Notes under the pieces: generated by a model | What the model saw: the letters and a program-made list of their open reading frames with translations, nothing else | What the model was told of the DNA's origin: nothing | The model's database searches: none | Assembly: GCA_029747585.1 (NCBI GenBank) | Contig: JAPEVF010000028.1 | Coordinates: 98,322 to 162,321, forward strand | DNA length: 64,000 nucleotides | Direction: 5' to 3' | From: Pleurotus djamor | Taxonomy: Eukaryota > Basidiomycota > Agaricomycetes > Agaricales > Pleurotaceae | Shown: one piece after another, positions 1-11,134 of the stretch | How the letters are laid out: each line of letters begins with the position of its first letter | Position numbering within the stretch: position 1 is the stretch's first letter | Position numbers and translations under genes: made by a program

Positions 1-626
1 TCCCGTAAGTCTATACCACGCTTCACANAACGATATCTCATCCATGGATGTAGAAAGGCAGTATCCTTGCTCTCCCACATGAATTGAACATGGAAGATGC
101 AGGTGCACCATACGTCGTTGAAGGCATCGGCTATGACTTCATCCCCGACGTTCTCTCGCGCGCGGGTGACATCAATACTTGGATCAAATCGTCAGACGAA
201 GAGTCCTTCGCGGCCGTCAAGATGCTCATGCGAACCGAAGGTCTTCTCGTCGGTGGCAGCAGTGGCAGCTCGCTGAGCGGTGCTTTGAATTGGCTGAAAA
301 CCGAGGAAGGCAAGCGANTTGCTGAAACTGAAGGNTTGAACGTTGTTGTTGTCCTTCCAGACGGGTAAGCATGAGTCCCTTTCTGTGATGAAGTCCCTGC
401 ACACGCCTGAACGGTCGTCTTTAGGATCAGAAATTACATGAGCAAGCCTTGGTTCCTTCAGATCGCGCTCGAGTCCGAGCCTTCACCACTTGCTGGTTTG
501 ATCAAAGGCGTCCTCCACCCTGAACCATCAGCCCCAGTGACTATTGTTGAAGAAACAAAAGCCATTCCGCTACCCAGAAGTCCCATCCCCGATGTTGCTT
601 CCCGTGCCAGCGTTCCATCCCATTGA
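1..626 (+). CDS. CYS4: Cystathionine beta-synthase, C-terminal part (5' end outside window)
   Basis: PLP enzyme that condenses serine and homocysteine to cystathionine in transsulfuration. Exons read as 1-4, 54-364 and 425-626; the joins restore DP-KGSILA and LPDG-IRNYMSKPW. The family signatures VEGIGYDFIPDVL, SSDEESFAAVKML and the phosphate-binding loop GGSSGSSLSGAL are present, and they separate CBS from plain cysteine synthase. After RNYMSKPW only about 55 residues remain, rich in Pro and Ser, before the TGA at 624-626. I see no C-terminal Bateman (CBS-pair) module such as human and yeast CBS carry. Two codons contain N. The gene converges on the RBR gene; the stops are 284 nt apart. Confidence 0.9.
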
Positions 627-910
627 TCCCTCTATCCTGTTATGTATTCTTAAATTACTGGTTCGAATCATAGACACGGCGTTCGATAATGTATGATACC
701 ATAGAGAATGGTATTTTCTTGGTTTTCTGTGATAATCCAGTCGGCGAGTTGAAGCATGGATACATCGAGAGCCTGCTCTATATGCGCATGTGAGTGGTGA
801 TACAGGGATGGTACAAACTGAGCAGCGAAAGCGAAATCCGAATCGAAGAATACNGAACGACAATGGGAAGGATAGTGATGGNGATGGTCGACCTCTTCAA
901 AAGGGAAGGT

Positions 911-2733
911 TTATGGCGGTACGTCGACGTCAGGGATGTCTTCNAACAACCTGCAGTTCTCGCGATAGTGGCTCATAGTTGCTGTNCTGATCTCCTTNAN
1001 CAACGCAGATCTTATGATAGTGTCTCCACAGGAGTAACAGAAGTTGCTAGAAAGATGTGATATGGATAAGCGGACGTCGAGATAACTGAGTAGACGAGTG
1101 GAGTGGGGTAAATTGTGCAACTTACACGTTGCAGCCTGGGGTGATACACTTGAGGAGGACGTATGTAGGTCAGCTTGGGTGTCCGCAGTAGAGATATANG
1201 ATGGCAGTGTGAAGTACTTACAGACATGTGGTTGCACCCAGATTCCTTTTGAATGGGCACTTTGCATCCTAGGTAAGATGATTTACGGAATTGGCAATGA
1301 TAACGCAACATATGTGTTCGATAGTTACGTACCAGGGCAGAATTTCCATCCGTGTTGGCGAACCATGGCTGATAGACCTGCNTTTGTGTCACAGGNGTGA
1401 TCGGCTGAGCCTAGTGGGACAGGTGACTGGCAGCCAGTGCACCATCGATATGTGCATGCNGGAAGTGGACAGGCGATCACGTTGTCCGCTTCGTANTCAT
1501 CTCTGGCAACATACATNCTCCTCTTNCATCTGNCACGGAAAGATGAGNANGGNAGATANAGATAGATAGATAGGTGGAGTTCGGGGTTCGGGACGGCGTG
1601 ACGGTGACTTACTGTCGACAATGCAGAAGAACAGACAACGACGAAAGTTGCATGTCTTCGAATATAGCATACTCTTTTTCGGGAATCCAAAGCTCCTCTA
1701 TCAGGGATTCNGTTATCGCTGTTAAAAATAGACAACTNGGGTTAGAAAACAATGTGAAAATATGGTTTACGGTGGGTAAGCACGTACTTCCAGGTCGCTG
1801 TTCTTCGGACAAGGTGAGGCATACGGGGCAGAACACAGGATATCTATGTTCAGAGACCTTCTGTGTGATGTATTCGCGAAGACAGTCTCTGCCGAATGAA
1901 TGGTCGCAGACGGGGATGCGAGCGACGTCGTCTTCTGGGTGGTCGTCCAAGCAGATGGAACATGAAAAGGTGGGCTTCACTCTGCTTGTGGATGCTGGGC
2001 TGTGTAGAAGCGACTCAGCCGATGAGGATGCGCCTGTGGAAGGCGAGTTCGCCCAGGTTGGCAAGTCAGCATGAGTGACTTCCGGGCTAAAGTCAAGTGA
2101 GCTGCTGACGGAGATGGGGGAGAGGTGATGGGGAAGATTGTGACCAGTAATCACAATTTCATCGTCGTCTGAGGCCTCTTCACTTTCGTAAGNTTCGTCA
2201 GCATGGCCTACACGGCGGAGGATTTCTATTTCAGAATCCTCCTCCTCCTCCTCNTNTNCTTCNNNATCCGAGCTTTCTTCGGTGATGCCCGAGTGATTGG
2301 GGTTGGGTGTAGGAGAGTCTTCATCTGAGTCTTCTTCATTCATTGGGACAGGAGGCGCCAGATGAGTAGCTCGGGCTTGTTCCATTAGACCCCAGAAATC
2401 TTCGTCTTCGTCTGAGTTATCCTCATCCACCGAAACAGTGGGGGCTATCCGAGTGGCTTCAGCCTGCGCCATGAGCTCACGTAGATCTATGTCTTCATCC
2501 GAGTCCTCTTCAACCACCGGAGCAATGTGTGCTACTCGGGGAATTTCAGTCTGTGACCANCGTACGTCGTCATCATCGTAGTCGACTTCACGTCGGTCCT
2601 CCTCATCTTCGTGAGCATTCGCAAGGCTCAGCGAGATGGCCAAGTCCAACTGCTGCTGCAGCTGAAGAGCAAAGAACAAATCCAAGTCATCTGCTGCGTC
2701 GAATTCAAACCCAAAATCAGAGGCCGCGTTCAT
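911..2733 (-). CDS. RBR (RING-IBR-RING) E3 ubiquitin ligase with acidic N-terminus
   Basis: Predicted RBR-type ubiquitin ligase. Six exons, 2733-1788, 1718-1613, 1529-1333, 1268-1222, 1148-1126 and 1046-911, sum to 1455 nt (484 aa) in one frame. RING1 reads CSICLDDHPEDDV...CDHSFGRDCL...FCPVC. The IBR follows the IPEKEYAIFEDMQL helix. RING2 shows WKFCPGC, QKESGCNHM and NFCYSCG; the Cys of SGCNHM sits where RBR ligases carry the thioester-forming Cys. The N-terminal half is very acidic, with a UIM-like helix (QLDLAISLSLANA) and a duplicated acidic unit ending in LM-Q-A-AT--AP. The ATG at 2733 is the first Met in frame; the frame stays open upstream only from a GTG. Several codons contain N. Confidence 0.88.
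1548..1573. repeat. GATA tetranucleotide microsatellite in an RBR-gene intron
   Basis: A run of GATA/GATAG units with interspersed N bases lies inside the third-exon-proximal intron of the RBR gene (minus strand, between exons 1613 and 1529). The N calls probably reflect slippage. Confidence 0.6.
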
Positions 2734-3424
2734 TCCGGGAAGAGTTTCGTGTGGCAATATCGACTCGAGGGGAGAGGAAGGGGGCACTTGGGGAGTTTCA
2801 GCGAATAACGAGAGGGGGAGAGAGCGATCGGTTATAAGGATGAGGGGGAACGCGTCTGTTTGAACTACACGCGAAGACCAGGAGGCACAGAGGACATGAG
2901 ACTCGCGAGTGTCACCGCAGGTTATCTGAGCAGTTGCGAGTCACGATAGATCGATATATAGGGAATGCTGCAGCCTCGCACCCTTTCCGAGGAGCCTCGA
3001 GGCTGGTCAGATCCAGTAAATGGCCCAAGAGGGCCCGTTCGAGAGAAAAAGGGCCCTTTATGTCTTTTTGTGTATGTTGGAATGTGGGGAAATGGCAAGA
3101 TGCGTTGGTGGCTCTCGGTTAGTGATAAAGCAGGCGGTCCGTCGTCTTCAGGGGCGCGTCTCTTGCACTCAACCTAGCTCGACCTGCTGGGACCTGCGAC
3201 GCGCCTCTGCCATGTTCTTGCTTTGTCCTGCCCGCCTCCGGGCTCCATTAATTCCTTCTATGGACCACGAGCTTGGACGCTCTGAGGGCCACTGGAAATA
3301 CAGAGAAATGCTTTAAAAAACGCGTCACGACGCTCTCATCGCCCATTCGATTATACTTCTCCTCAAGTTTCCTAGTTACTGGCTGGCCAGTCTCCTCTCG
3401 GGATACAACAAAGCGGACTAGAAA
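2734..3424. other. Divergent intergenic region, no gene seen
   Basis: This 0.7 kb separates the minus-strand RBR gene from the plus-strand coiled-coil gene and should hold both promoters. Short open frames exist on both strands, but none shows a recognisable motif or consistent splice sites. Confidence 0.5.
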
Positions 3425-5478
3425 ATGCCTGCAGTCAGGACGTATATTGCGCGGCCACGGCAGGCTGCGAGAAGAGACGCCATCCTTCTGAAGTCTCCGC
3501 GAAAACCGACATATCTATCTCGTAAGTTGCACCCACCGAGATGATGATTAATACCGTTAAATTCTACGATGGTAGGACTGCTCGAAGCACTTCTCCACTT
3601 CTTTCTGCTTGGACTCCACCACGAACTCACCCTGGAAGCCACCTCCCAACGAGGTTAGTACCTTGTCCGATTTTTCATCTCCCCAGGAAATGTTAGCTGA
3701 CCTTTGTTCCTTAGTTCATACTGCTGTAGCTGAAGCCGGTGAGGAACTCAACGCCCGTGCAAATAGGTATTTGCAAGGTGCATGGTACGACTTGGTAAGT
3801 GACTCCCGTCGTGTATATCACCTTGCATCCACTCATTTGACCAACTAGGCGTGCCGGGGTTATCTCCTACAACCAAACGAAGACTCGGATTTCACCATAT
3901 CAGAGGGCCTCAAGGATATGTGCGTCGTTCACCACGCTCCATTCCGAATCGACCACTAACATATCGCTGAAGCTTTGAAAACGTTCGTGGCTTATTGGAC
4001 GGCAGGACGTTCCCATCAAAGCTCAAAGAGCTTTGGTGTCGATGTGATTTATTGAGACAGAAACTGGGGAAGAACCCAACTATGACAAAACGCCAGGTAC
4101 GTCCATCTCGCCTGGAACCGCCAGATGCTTTCCCAGAGATCTCACGACATCGCTCTCCAGCTTCATGAATTGGTTATTGATTGTCGCCGAAATCATGGCA
4201 ATTTCAACGCTCGGGCACAACGTGAACCTACGCCTATGGATATCCCAGAGCCTGAGCCTGAGCCTGAGCCCACGTACGTCGCGGGTGACGATTACATGAA
4301 CGAGTCTCTAACCTTCCTTTTCTGTATCTAGTTCGCCAAACTGTCCTAGGACTCCCGCCCCCATCCCCAGGTTACCTTCTCAATACCTCCCAACGCCCGA
4401 GTCCCCTCCTCGCGGTCATGCGTCCGGTAGCAACCAACCTCGTCGGACTCCGTCTATCCGCCAACCCAACTTCACCGCACCTCATCCCGACAGAGAACCC
4501 GAAGACGGACCACCTCGTACCCCCCTTCAGCGTACGAACACCCTCGAACCCGCACATGAGATTGAACCGCCGACATCCATGGACGTGGACGGCCAGGATA
4601 TGTCTGACGAGCAGGAAGTCGACAACATGTTACAAATTCGACGACTTGAAGAAACTGTGGCCACGCAGAAGACTACGATTGATGAACTTGAGGGGACTGT
4701 CAGAAGACAGCAATCGGAGATGGAGGAGTATCAAGAAACGATTTCGACGCAATGGCGCACGATTGGTGAACGAGATCAACGTATTGAAGAACTCGGAGGC
4801 ACTATTTCAACACACGAACAGACGATTGACAGCTACAGTCGACGCATTGGTGAACTGGAAGCCACTGTTACGACACACGAGGGGACGATAAGTGGATGCA
4901 ATCGACTGATCGGTGAACTCGAGCACACTATCTTGGCGCACACCACGCGAATGGAACAGGATGAAGAGACCATATCAACCCAACAGCGGACGATAGCTGA
5001 ACGTGGTCAGCGTATCGGCGAACTCGAAAACACTGTCTCTAACCAATCTCTGAGGATGGTGCAGGATGAAGAGACTATTTCGACACAACGGCGGACTATG
5101 GATGAGCACGGTCAACGCATTGGCGAACTCGAAAACACTGTCTCGAACCAGGCTTTGAGGATGGAACAGGATGGAGAGACAATTTCGAACCAGTTGCGCA
5201 CGATCGATACACAGAACCAACGTATCGGCCAGTTGGAGACTGCGAAGGATCAAGCGGAGCAGATGTTGGTCGAAGAGCAGCAATCCCATCAGGAAGACCG
5301 GGAGAGGTGGGCAAGGACTAATGCGTTGCATCTTGAAACAATGACCCAGACTGTGATGGCGAGCATTGCGCAATGTAAGGCTGCCAACGACGCGGAGGTG
5401 AGTCGGTAAATGTGTCTTCTGTACCTTGCTGATCATTTGAAATAGTTTCAGCGACCACGACCGCGGCATTCACTCTAA
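3425..5478 (+). CDS. Coiled-coil protein with tandem heptad modules (unknown function)
   Basis: Not recognised as a named family. Splicing from the ATG at 3425 (MPAVRTYIARP) across introns 3522-3575 and 3654-3714 and several later short introns gives one open frame ending at the TAA 5476-5478. Parts in order: a helical N-terminal region (SRLLEALLHFFLLGLHHEL); a second helical stretch (VHTAVAEAGEELNARA); an EP repeat (EPEPEPEPT near 4245-4275); a Pro/Arg-rich linker; then from about 4640 a long coiled coil built from 21- and 14-residue units of the type TISTQ-RTI-E--QRIGELE. The last intron (donor at 5398) adds the basic tail FQRPRPRHSL. There is no signal peptide and no TM segment. A role as scaffold or structural protein is inference from the coiled coil only. 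Confidence 0.75.
4243..4272 (+). repeat. Short in-frame GAGCCT repeat coding (Glu-Pro)n
   Basis: Perfect hexamer repeats within the coding exon encode four consecutive Glu-Pro dipeptides in the linker of the coiled-coil protein. Confidence 0.8.
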
Positions 5479-6381
5479 GGTTCCGATTCCGAAGCTGCGA
5501 TATTATTACTATGTACTTTCCTTCGTATATATGTACTGTATGTTTATAACAACTCTGTCCTACAAGAGACGCGACTAAATAAATAACTAGGTAGCTACAA
5601 GTGTCTATGAAGATTAATGTACGTTGAGAACGACGGGGGGTCATAATTACAAGCATAATCGAGTTGTCCGAGGGTATGATGATGAGGTAGATGATGAATA
5701 GATCGTGCATGGGTGATGATCGATGACGCGTGACGATCGGCGACGATCATCAAGCTCTGATTGCTGGCATAGGTGGTGCATGAATCATAGCACTGCGCCT
5801 GCGAGATGTCACGTAGACAAAGTCACAGGGAAGCATGGAAACCCTGTTTTGCCTATGGCGGGCGGCATGGGTGACGTTCTTCCAAGCGCGAACGACTTGG
5901 CGTTCGATGTAACGAATTGAGAATCCTCTCATGTTGTTTGATTTGATGCTGTCGTAGAAGGTCTGGAGATTAGTGGTCGTGTGCCAGGGCAGGACACGAT
6001 GAAGACGTACCTCTGGTTGTCCTGTTTGGGGGAAGTAGTGTAGTGCACGCGAGGGGCCATTATGATAGTAGTGTTGGCGGTGGTGGTGATGATTACGCGT
6101 GTCTTGTAGGTGATAATGAGAGTGGTAGAAAAGAATGAAGTGGTCGTTGAGATATTATAAAGATACAGGTGGTGAGGGGAGAAGACGGCTAAACCAGAGC
6201 TCTGGGGGAAAAGCTGTCAGTGAGCTGCGACACTTTATATGGCAAAATTTAGCATGTGAGGCGGCGTGCGGCGGGAAGCATGAATGGAAAGGGAACATTG
6301 TTGTATTGAACAGGGACAATTGTTGGCAAGCAGCGCAATTGTTGCTGTCATTGTTTTCCAAACCGAGGTGTCCAAACAAGG
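5479..6381. other. Convergent intergenic region with a doubtful small minus-strand frame
   Basis: The region lies between the stops of the coiled-coil gene and the FMN oxidase gene. It is rich in ATG/GAT trinucleotides around 5640-5730. On the minus strand, about 5990-5750, an open frame reads TFYDSIKSNNMRGFSIRY and VVRAWKNVTHAARH, which looks protein-like. A nearby ATG (MAPRVHYTTSPK, at 6060) has a good GTACGT donor, but joining it to that frame is out of phase. I do not call a gene. Confidence 0.35.
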
Positions 6382-8062
6382 CTACACATCCAACTTGACG
6401 ACTACCTCGTCCTTCTTCCCCCAGATATCATTGACGTCCTTCCACCCAGAAAGCCCCATTGTCAAATGCAGCTCTGCCAGTGTCTGCTTGATAACTTGCT
6501 CTACGCCCTCTTCGCCTCCAGCGATGAGGCCATAAACCCACGGTCGACCAACTGAGCTGGCGTCAATAACTCCGTTTCGTCTTGTCAGAAATGAACACGC
6601 ACGCAAAACGCCTTGGGCTCCCAGCGCAGTTGCCTTGATGATATCGCTCCCACTCCGAATCCCAGAATCGAACAATATCGTGAACTGCCCAGAATGCTGC
6701 GCCGCCTGAATGCGTTTCGAATCTGTAATGGAATTAAGAGCCTCAAGTGATGCGATGGCTCCGTCAATCTGACGACCGCCTGCGGGAAACAAGTATTTGA
6801 ACGTATCAACCCACAGACAACAGTGGGAGTGACGACTTCTCTCACCGTGGTTCGATACAATTATCCCATCGCAATAATCCATTGCCATCTCAGCATCCTA
6901 AATCCACGAGGTTAAAAGGCGTCTTTGTATTCTTGAAGGGGAGATACAGATCTGAACGATCTGTCCGCTTACCTGAACTGCCTGGATACCTTTCAAAAGC
7001 AAGGGTCCATCCCAATTGTTCCGCACAAACTTGATGTCTTCCCAAGTCCTGAATGTTCCCGTGCTGTATTCCCTTGCCCATTCGACTCCTTGTTGGACTC
7101 GCTCCGCCAATTCGGCGTCCCCTTCTTCTAATGCCTTGTCCAACGCAACAGGATCGTATGGGAAATCTGGGCGTTCATGTACGGGCTGTTTACCATGTGC
7201 AGCCATAAATACTGGATCTGAGCGACCGACTTGCACACCGACCCCATGCTTGTATGGGGAATAACCTGTCTCGAGAGCTTTCGTCCTCCAGCCGAGAAGC
7301 ACCGCATCAATGGTGATCACGATGGCTGAGAAACCAGATTCCTTTGCTCGCTTCAACAACGACAAAGTGACATCGTCTTTCGTCGGCCTTCCATCGGTGA
7401 AATTCAGCCAGGGTGCCGCGTTGGTTCCAACTTACAACTCACCGATAAAGCTGAAACCAGCGAGGATTACCATTCCCGTTTGCCTGTGCAACCTCTTCAA
7501 TACTTCGCGAGGATGCAGTGCTCATTATGAATGGTACGCGGAGCTTGCCCGCGGCCTTCGCAGTTGCCAGCTCGGCATCCGGATGATGTATCCCATGTAC
7601 ACCAATCGGGGCGATAAGGAGCGGCGACGGAAGCTTGACACCAAAGATCGTGGTCTGTCGACGAGGGACTTGATCAATACGCTCAAATGTCCGTGTAGAG
7701 CGTGCCAATCACCTCGATACTACGTATCGTAGCATCCACGAGCATCCGTGGGATGATGCGGTATTGCTCAAAGGCCTTGAGGTTAGCCTCCGTTGTCTTA
7801 TTCTGACCTGAACTGTCTTCGACGAAGTCGAATGATTCTATGGCGTCATTTAGGAAATTCCCATTGACTAGAGGCCTTCAAGCTTCAAACTTCAAGTCTT
7901 ACCTGGACGATCTTTCGTAACTTCCCTAGCCTTGTCAACTATTTCATCTAGCTTTACTGTACCCAAAGGCACTGGTCCCTTCCTACCCAGGTATATCTCG
8001 AGCATATACGAACTCCATTGTTTTGGGGCAGCGGGTGTTACTGATGTTTGCGAATCCGACAT
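6382..8062 (-). CDS. FMN-dependent alpha-hydroxy-acid oxidase/dehydrogenase (lactate 2-monooxygenase-like)
   Basis: Flavoenzyme of the glycolate/lactate oxidase family, which oxidises 2-hydroxy acids. The ATG at 8062 begins MSDSQTSVTPAAPKQW. Signatures in order: YRIIPRMLVDATIR, the FMN-site block SPLLIAPIGVHGIHHPD, IMSTASSRSIEEVA, FSAIVITIDAVLLGWR, GPLLLKGIQ, the catalytic-His block DGIIVSNHGGRQ (interrupted by an intron after SNHG) and ILFDSGIRSGSDIIKA, then GRPWVYGL. Several short introns are needed; one uses a GTGATT donor. No presequence is visible, so a cytosolic enzyme is likely. The long insert between the substrate-loop TIDA block and the Lys block resembles lactate 2-monooxygenases more than yeast Cyb2, and there is no cytochrome b2 heme domain. 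The exact substrate is unknown. Confidence 0.88.
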
Positions 8063-8555
8063 GAGACGCCAGTATCAAGGTTGCTATGCATCCCGGTTCA
8101 CTGAGTTGGCCTTGTGAGAAGATGGGACAAATATGTGACTTCGATTCTCGCGACTGGTTGCTGGTCATATGTTCCANTTTTTTATGTTCCCGGTGAGAGC
8201 GGTGTCCCTGCGGTATCGTTCTCAGGCAGGCGCTCGAGTTTGTATATTCTTGAGTCGCCGCTTAAGCATGGCTCTACGTGATATCGATATCTTAGTGGTT
8301 GACGTACGACCATATCGTGAAGTTGATGAGTCTGAGGACGGTGTAGTAATTTGGTGGACTTGTTATCGAACCTCGATCTAATCTAATCTCTGGAATGAAC
8401 CACTGACCGAATTTGACTCGAATTTTTGAGTTATCGATGCGCTCCATGCGTATATAGCAATCCTGGCGTTCCTCAATCTTTCCTGTCGACCCCTTGTACA
8501 TTTATCTTTCCATCGGACTCGGTTTCACCAAAAACTCTTTCTTTTCCCTAGAAAT
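8063..8555. other. Divergent intergenic region between oxidase and ArgRS
   Basis: No coding potential is recognised. It should contain both promoters; a TATA-like element lies about 100 nt upstream of the ArgRS start. Confidence 0.5.
8451..8456 (+). promoter_or_regulatory. TATA-like element upstream of ArgRS
   Basis: TATATA lies about 100 nt before the ArgRS ATG at 8556. Spacing and sequence fit a core promoter, but this is a motif-only call. Confidence 0.35.
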
Positions 8556-10572
8556 ATGGCAACTTCGCCCTCACTTCCGACGGTCCCTGGAACGGATCCC
8601 TCGAGTTGCGTCCTGGACGCGTTCCGGACAGCAATTGCGCAGAAAATTTCTGATGCGCTACCACCTTTAACGGTAGAGCAAGTATACAACGGAGTAGATT
8701 ACGGGAAGAAGGGGGTGGACTTCACCGTTGCACTACCCCGGTTTAGGCTACCCGGAAAGATCGACGAATTGGCAGGAAAAGTTATATCTAAAGTACGTGG
8801 TATGTGCTCGACTACAGATTTCGAACCATTGGAATGGCTGACAATTTCCCCGCGTGTTTAGTTTGAAAGGGATGAATGGGTGGAATCAATAACGCACGAC
8901 AAAGCGTTCCTTCATTTTCAACTCACCACCACATCCCTCATTCGCCAAATCCTCGACCAAGTACACACCTTGACCCATGAGGCGCCTTCGGGACAGCCAG
9001 AATACGGTACGAATACCCTAGGAAAAGGAAAGAAAGTCGTCATTGAATACTCATCGCCGAACATCGCAAAATCCTTCCATGTCGGTCACCTCCGGAGCAC
9101 CATCATCGGCGCGTTCCTCGCAAACCTGTACAAGAGCTGCGGTTGGGATGTCACGTCGCTGAACTACCTTGGTGACTGGGGCACGCAGGTGCGACTAATA
9201 TATCACAATTTTTCGCTTGTCTCATGCTCATTGTTGGACCACTTCAGTTCGGAATGATCGCGGTCGGCTTTGAAAAGTACGGTTCACAAGAGGAGCTTGA
9301 GAAGGATGCTATCAAGCACCTTTTCGACGTCTACGTGAAAGTGAACAAAGATGCTGACGCGGATCCCAATGTCAAAGTCGAAGCTGCGAAGTGGTTTAAA
9401 CGCATGGAAGACAGCGACGAGTCGGCTTTGAAGAACTGGCGCGTGTGGCGGGAACTCAGTGTCAAGAAGTACGAAGAAGAGTACAACCGACTTAACGTTC
9501 ACTTTGACGAGTACACCGGCGAGAGTAAAGTCGGGAAGGAATGGCAAGATAAGGCCTTGGTCCGACTCGACGAAATGGGTTTGATTACGGACGTGGACGG
9601 CGCGAAAATTGTTGATCTGGAGAAGTGGAAGATGGGCAAGGCTGTTCTACGAAAGAAAGGTGTGTGTCACGCGCATCGTACCGTTTCTTTTGCTTATTTC
9701 GCTCCAGATGGCACGTCGATCTACCTGACTCGAGATATCGGAGCTGCTATTGAACGTTACGAACAATACAAGTTCGACAAAATGATCTACGTCGTTTCCT
9801 CCCAACAAGACCTCCATCTCTCCCAGTTCTTCAAAATCCTCAAGTTGATGGAGTTCCCTTGGGCCGATACCCTTGAGCACGTCAATTATGGACTTGTGCA
9901 GGGTATGAGCACGCGTAAAGGAACCGTCGTTTTCTTGGACCAAATCATTAAGGAAGCTGCGCAAGTCATGCACGAGCAGATGCAAAAGAATGAAGAAAAA
10001 TACAAGGCCGTCGATGACCCGGAGAATACAAGTTTGGAAATTGGGATTACGGGAGTGAAGATTCAAGATATGGCTGCAAAACGGTGAGACGTTCCTCGGT
10101 TTTCGCTAACTTAGACGTGTCATCTAACTCGATGTTTAGGATTAACAACTATACATTCAACTGGGATCGCATGAAGTCATTTGAGGGTGACACTGGACCT
10201 TACCTCCAATACGCACACGTCCGTCTGGCCTCCATTGGGCGTAACAACCCACACCTCTTCCCTCTCCCCCCTCCATCCGAAATCAACACAGATCTCCTCG
10301 CCCAGTCCTCTCACGCCCGTGACATCGTCTACCTCCTTGGTTCCTACCCCGATGTAGTCAAAGTCGCGTTGAAAACCCACGAACCCAGTGGTGTCGTTAC
10401 TTTCGCTTTCAAGCTCAGTCACGCGATCTCCAGTGCTTGGGATACTGTCATCGTCAAGGGTGAGAAGGACTTGGAGATGGCTAGGGCTAGGATGTGGATG
10501 TACGAATGTGCGAGGGAGGTGCTAGCTGCTTCGATGCGTCTTTTGAGTATTCGACCTTTGGAGAAGATGTAA
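8556..10572 (+). CDS. Arginyl-tRNA synthetase, cytosolic
   Basis: Class I aminoacyl-tRNA synthetase charging tRNA-Arg. Exons 8556-8792, 8862-9188, 9248-10083 and 10140-10572 sum to 1833 nt (610 aa). The N-terminal additional domain is followed by [19 protein letters not shown], which holds the HIGH-type motif HVGH, then [12 protein letters not shown]. The KMSKS-equivalent loop reads GMSTRKG. The C-terminal anticodon-binding helical domain starts at [12 protein letters not shown]. Splice joins restore GTQ-FGM and KR-INNY exactly. There is no obvious mitochondrial presequence at [14 protein letters not shown], although an upstream alternative start was not tested. Confidence 0.95.
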
Positions 10573-11134
10573 CGTTTTGATTTAATTAATCTGACTGTTT
10601 TTGCCGTAGATGTTTCCTCTTTTGATAAACTGTTCCTCTCAGAGGGTTGATGATGGCCAATCGCTATGGGTCATGTGTTCCATTTTCCGTGTAGCAGCCC
10701 GGTGAACACGGCGTCGTCGGTCTTACTCTCAGCCCCTGCATACTTCCTTTCTCATCGGCCTTCAAAGCTTCAACGTTCAACAGCCGCATCGAATCAAGGT
10801 TTTGATATGGTGAGCGTATAGCACGTACCGTGTTTGTGACCTCGCGAGCTGAAGCTTGCAGCAAATAGGTCATCATGAAAGGAGCGTCTACTAACAGCAA
10901 TAAACTCCGGTGAAAGCAAGGTCCCTTCAGAACCCAATCAGAACCCCCCATGCCCATCTATATACAGTAATACATACTCATTCCATAGCCGCCTGCCCAT
11001 GGACATGTCAAGTCGTTGCCATGGATAAACGGTATCATCCAGCCTCGTGAGGAAGCTGTTCAACTAGAAGACCAAGAAGATTGCCAGCTATTACTTCCCT
11101 CTTTCTCAACGATTCTCAAGACTTTCCATCACCC
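10573..11134. other. Intergenic region, no confident gene
   Basis: Between the ArgRS stop and the kinase ATG. A small minus-strand frame (MMTYLLQASAREVTNT, then a GTACGT donor near 10830) is suggestive, but I could not extend it into a plausible second exon. The kinase transcript may begin here: ATG 11021 joined over a 36 nt intron would extend its N-terminus by a few basic residues. Confidence 0.35.

Noticed and set aside
659..672. GGTTCGAATC, resembling a tRNA T-arm/B box
   Set aside because: No A box, acceptor stem or cloverleaf can be drawn from the flanking bases.
2611..2837. Plus-strand frames antisense to the RBR N-terminus
   Set aside because: The minus-strand exon is supported by splicing and by RING domains; the antisense frames have no support.
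7310..7732. Plus-strand open frame of 140 codons
   Set aside because: It is antisense to the conserved FMN-binding exons of the oxidase gene and has no motif.
9284..10066. Minus-strand frames of 87 and 139 codons
   Set aside because: Antisense to well-conserved ArgRS exons.
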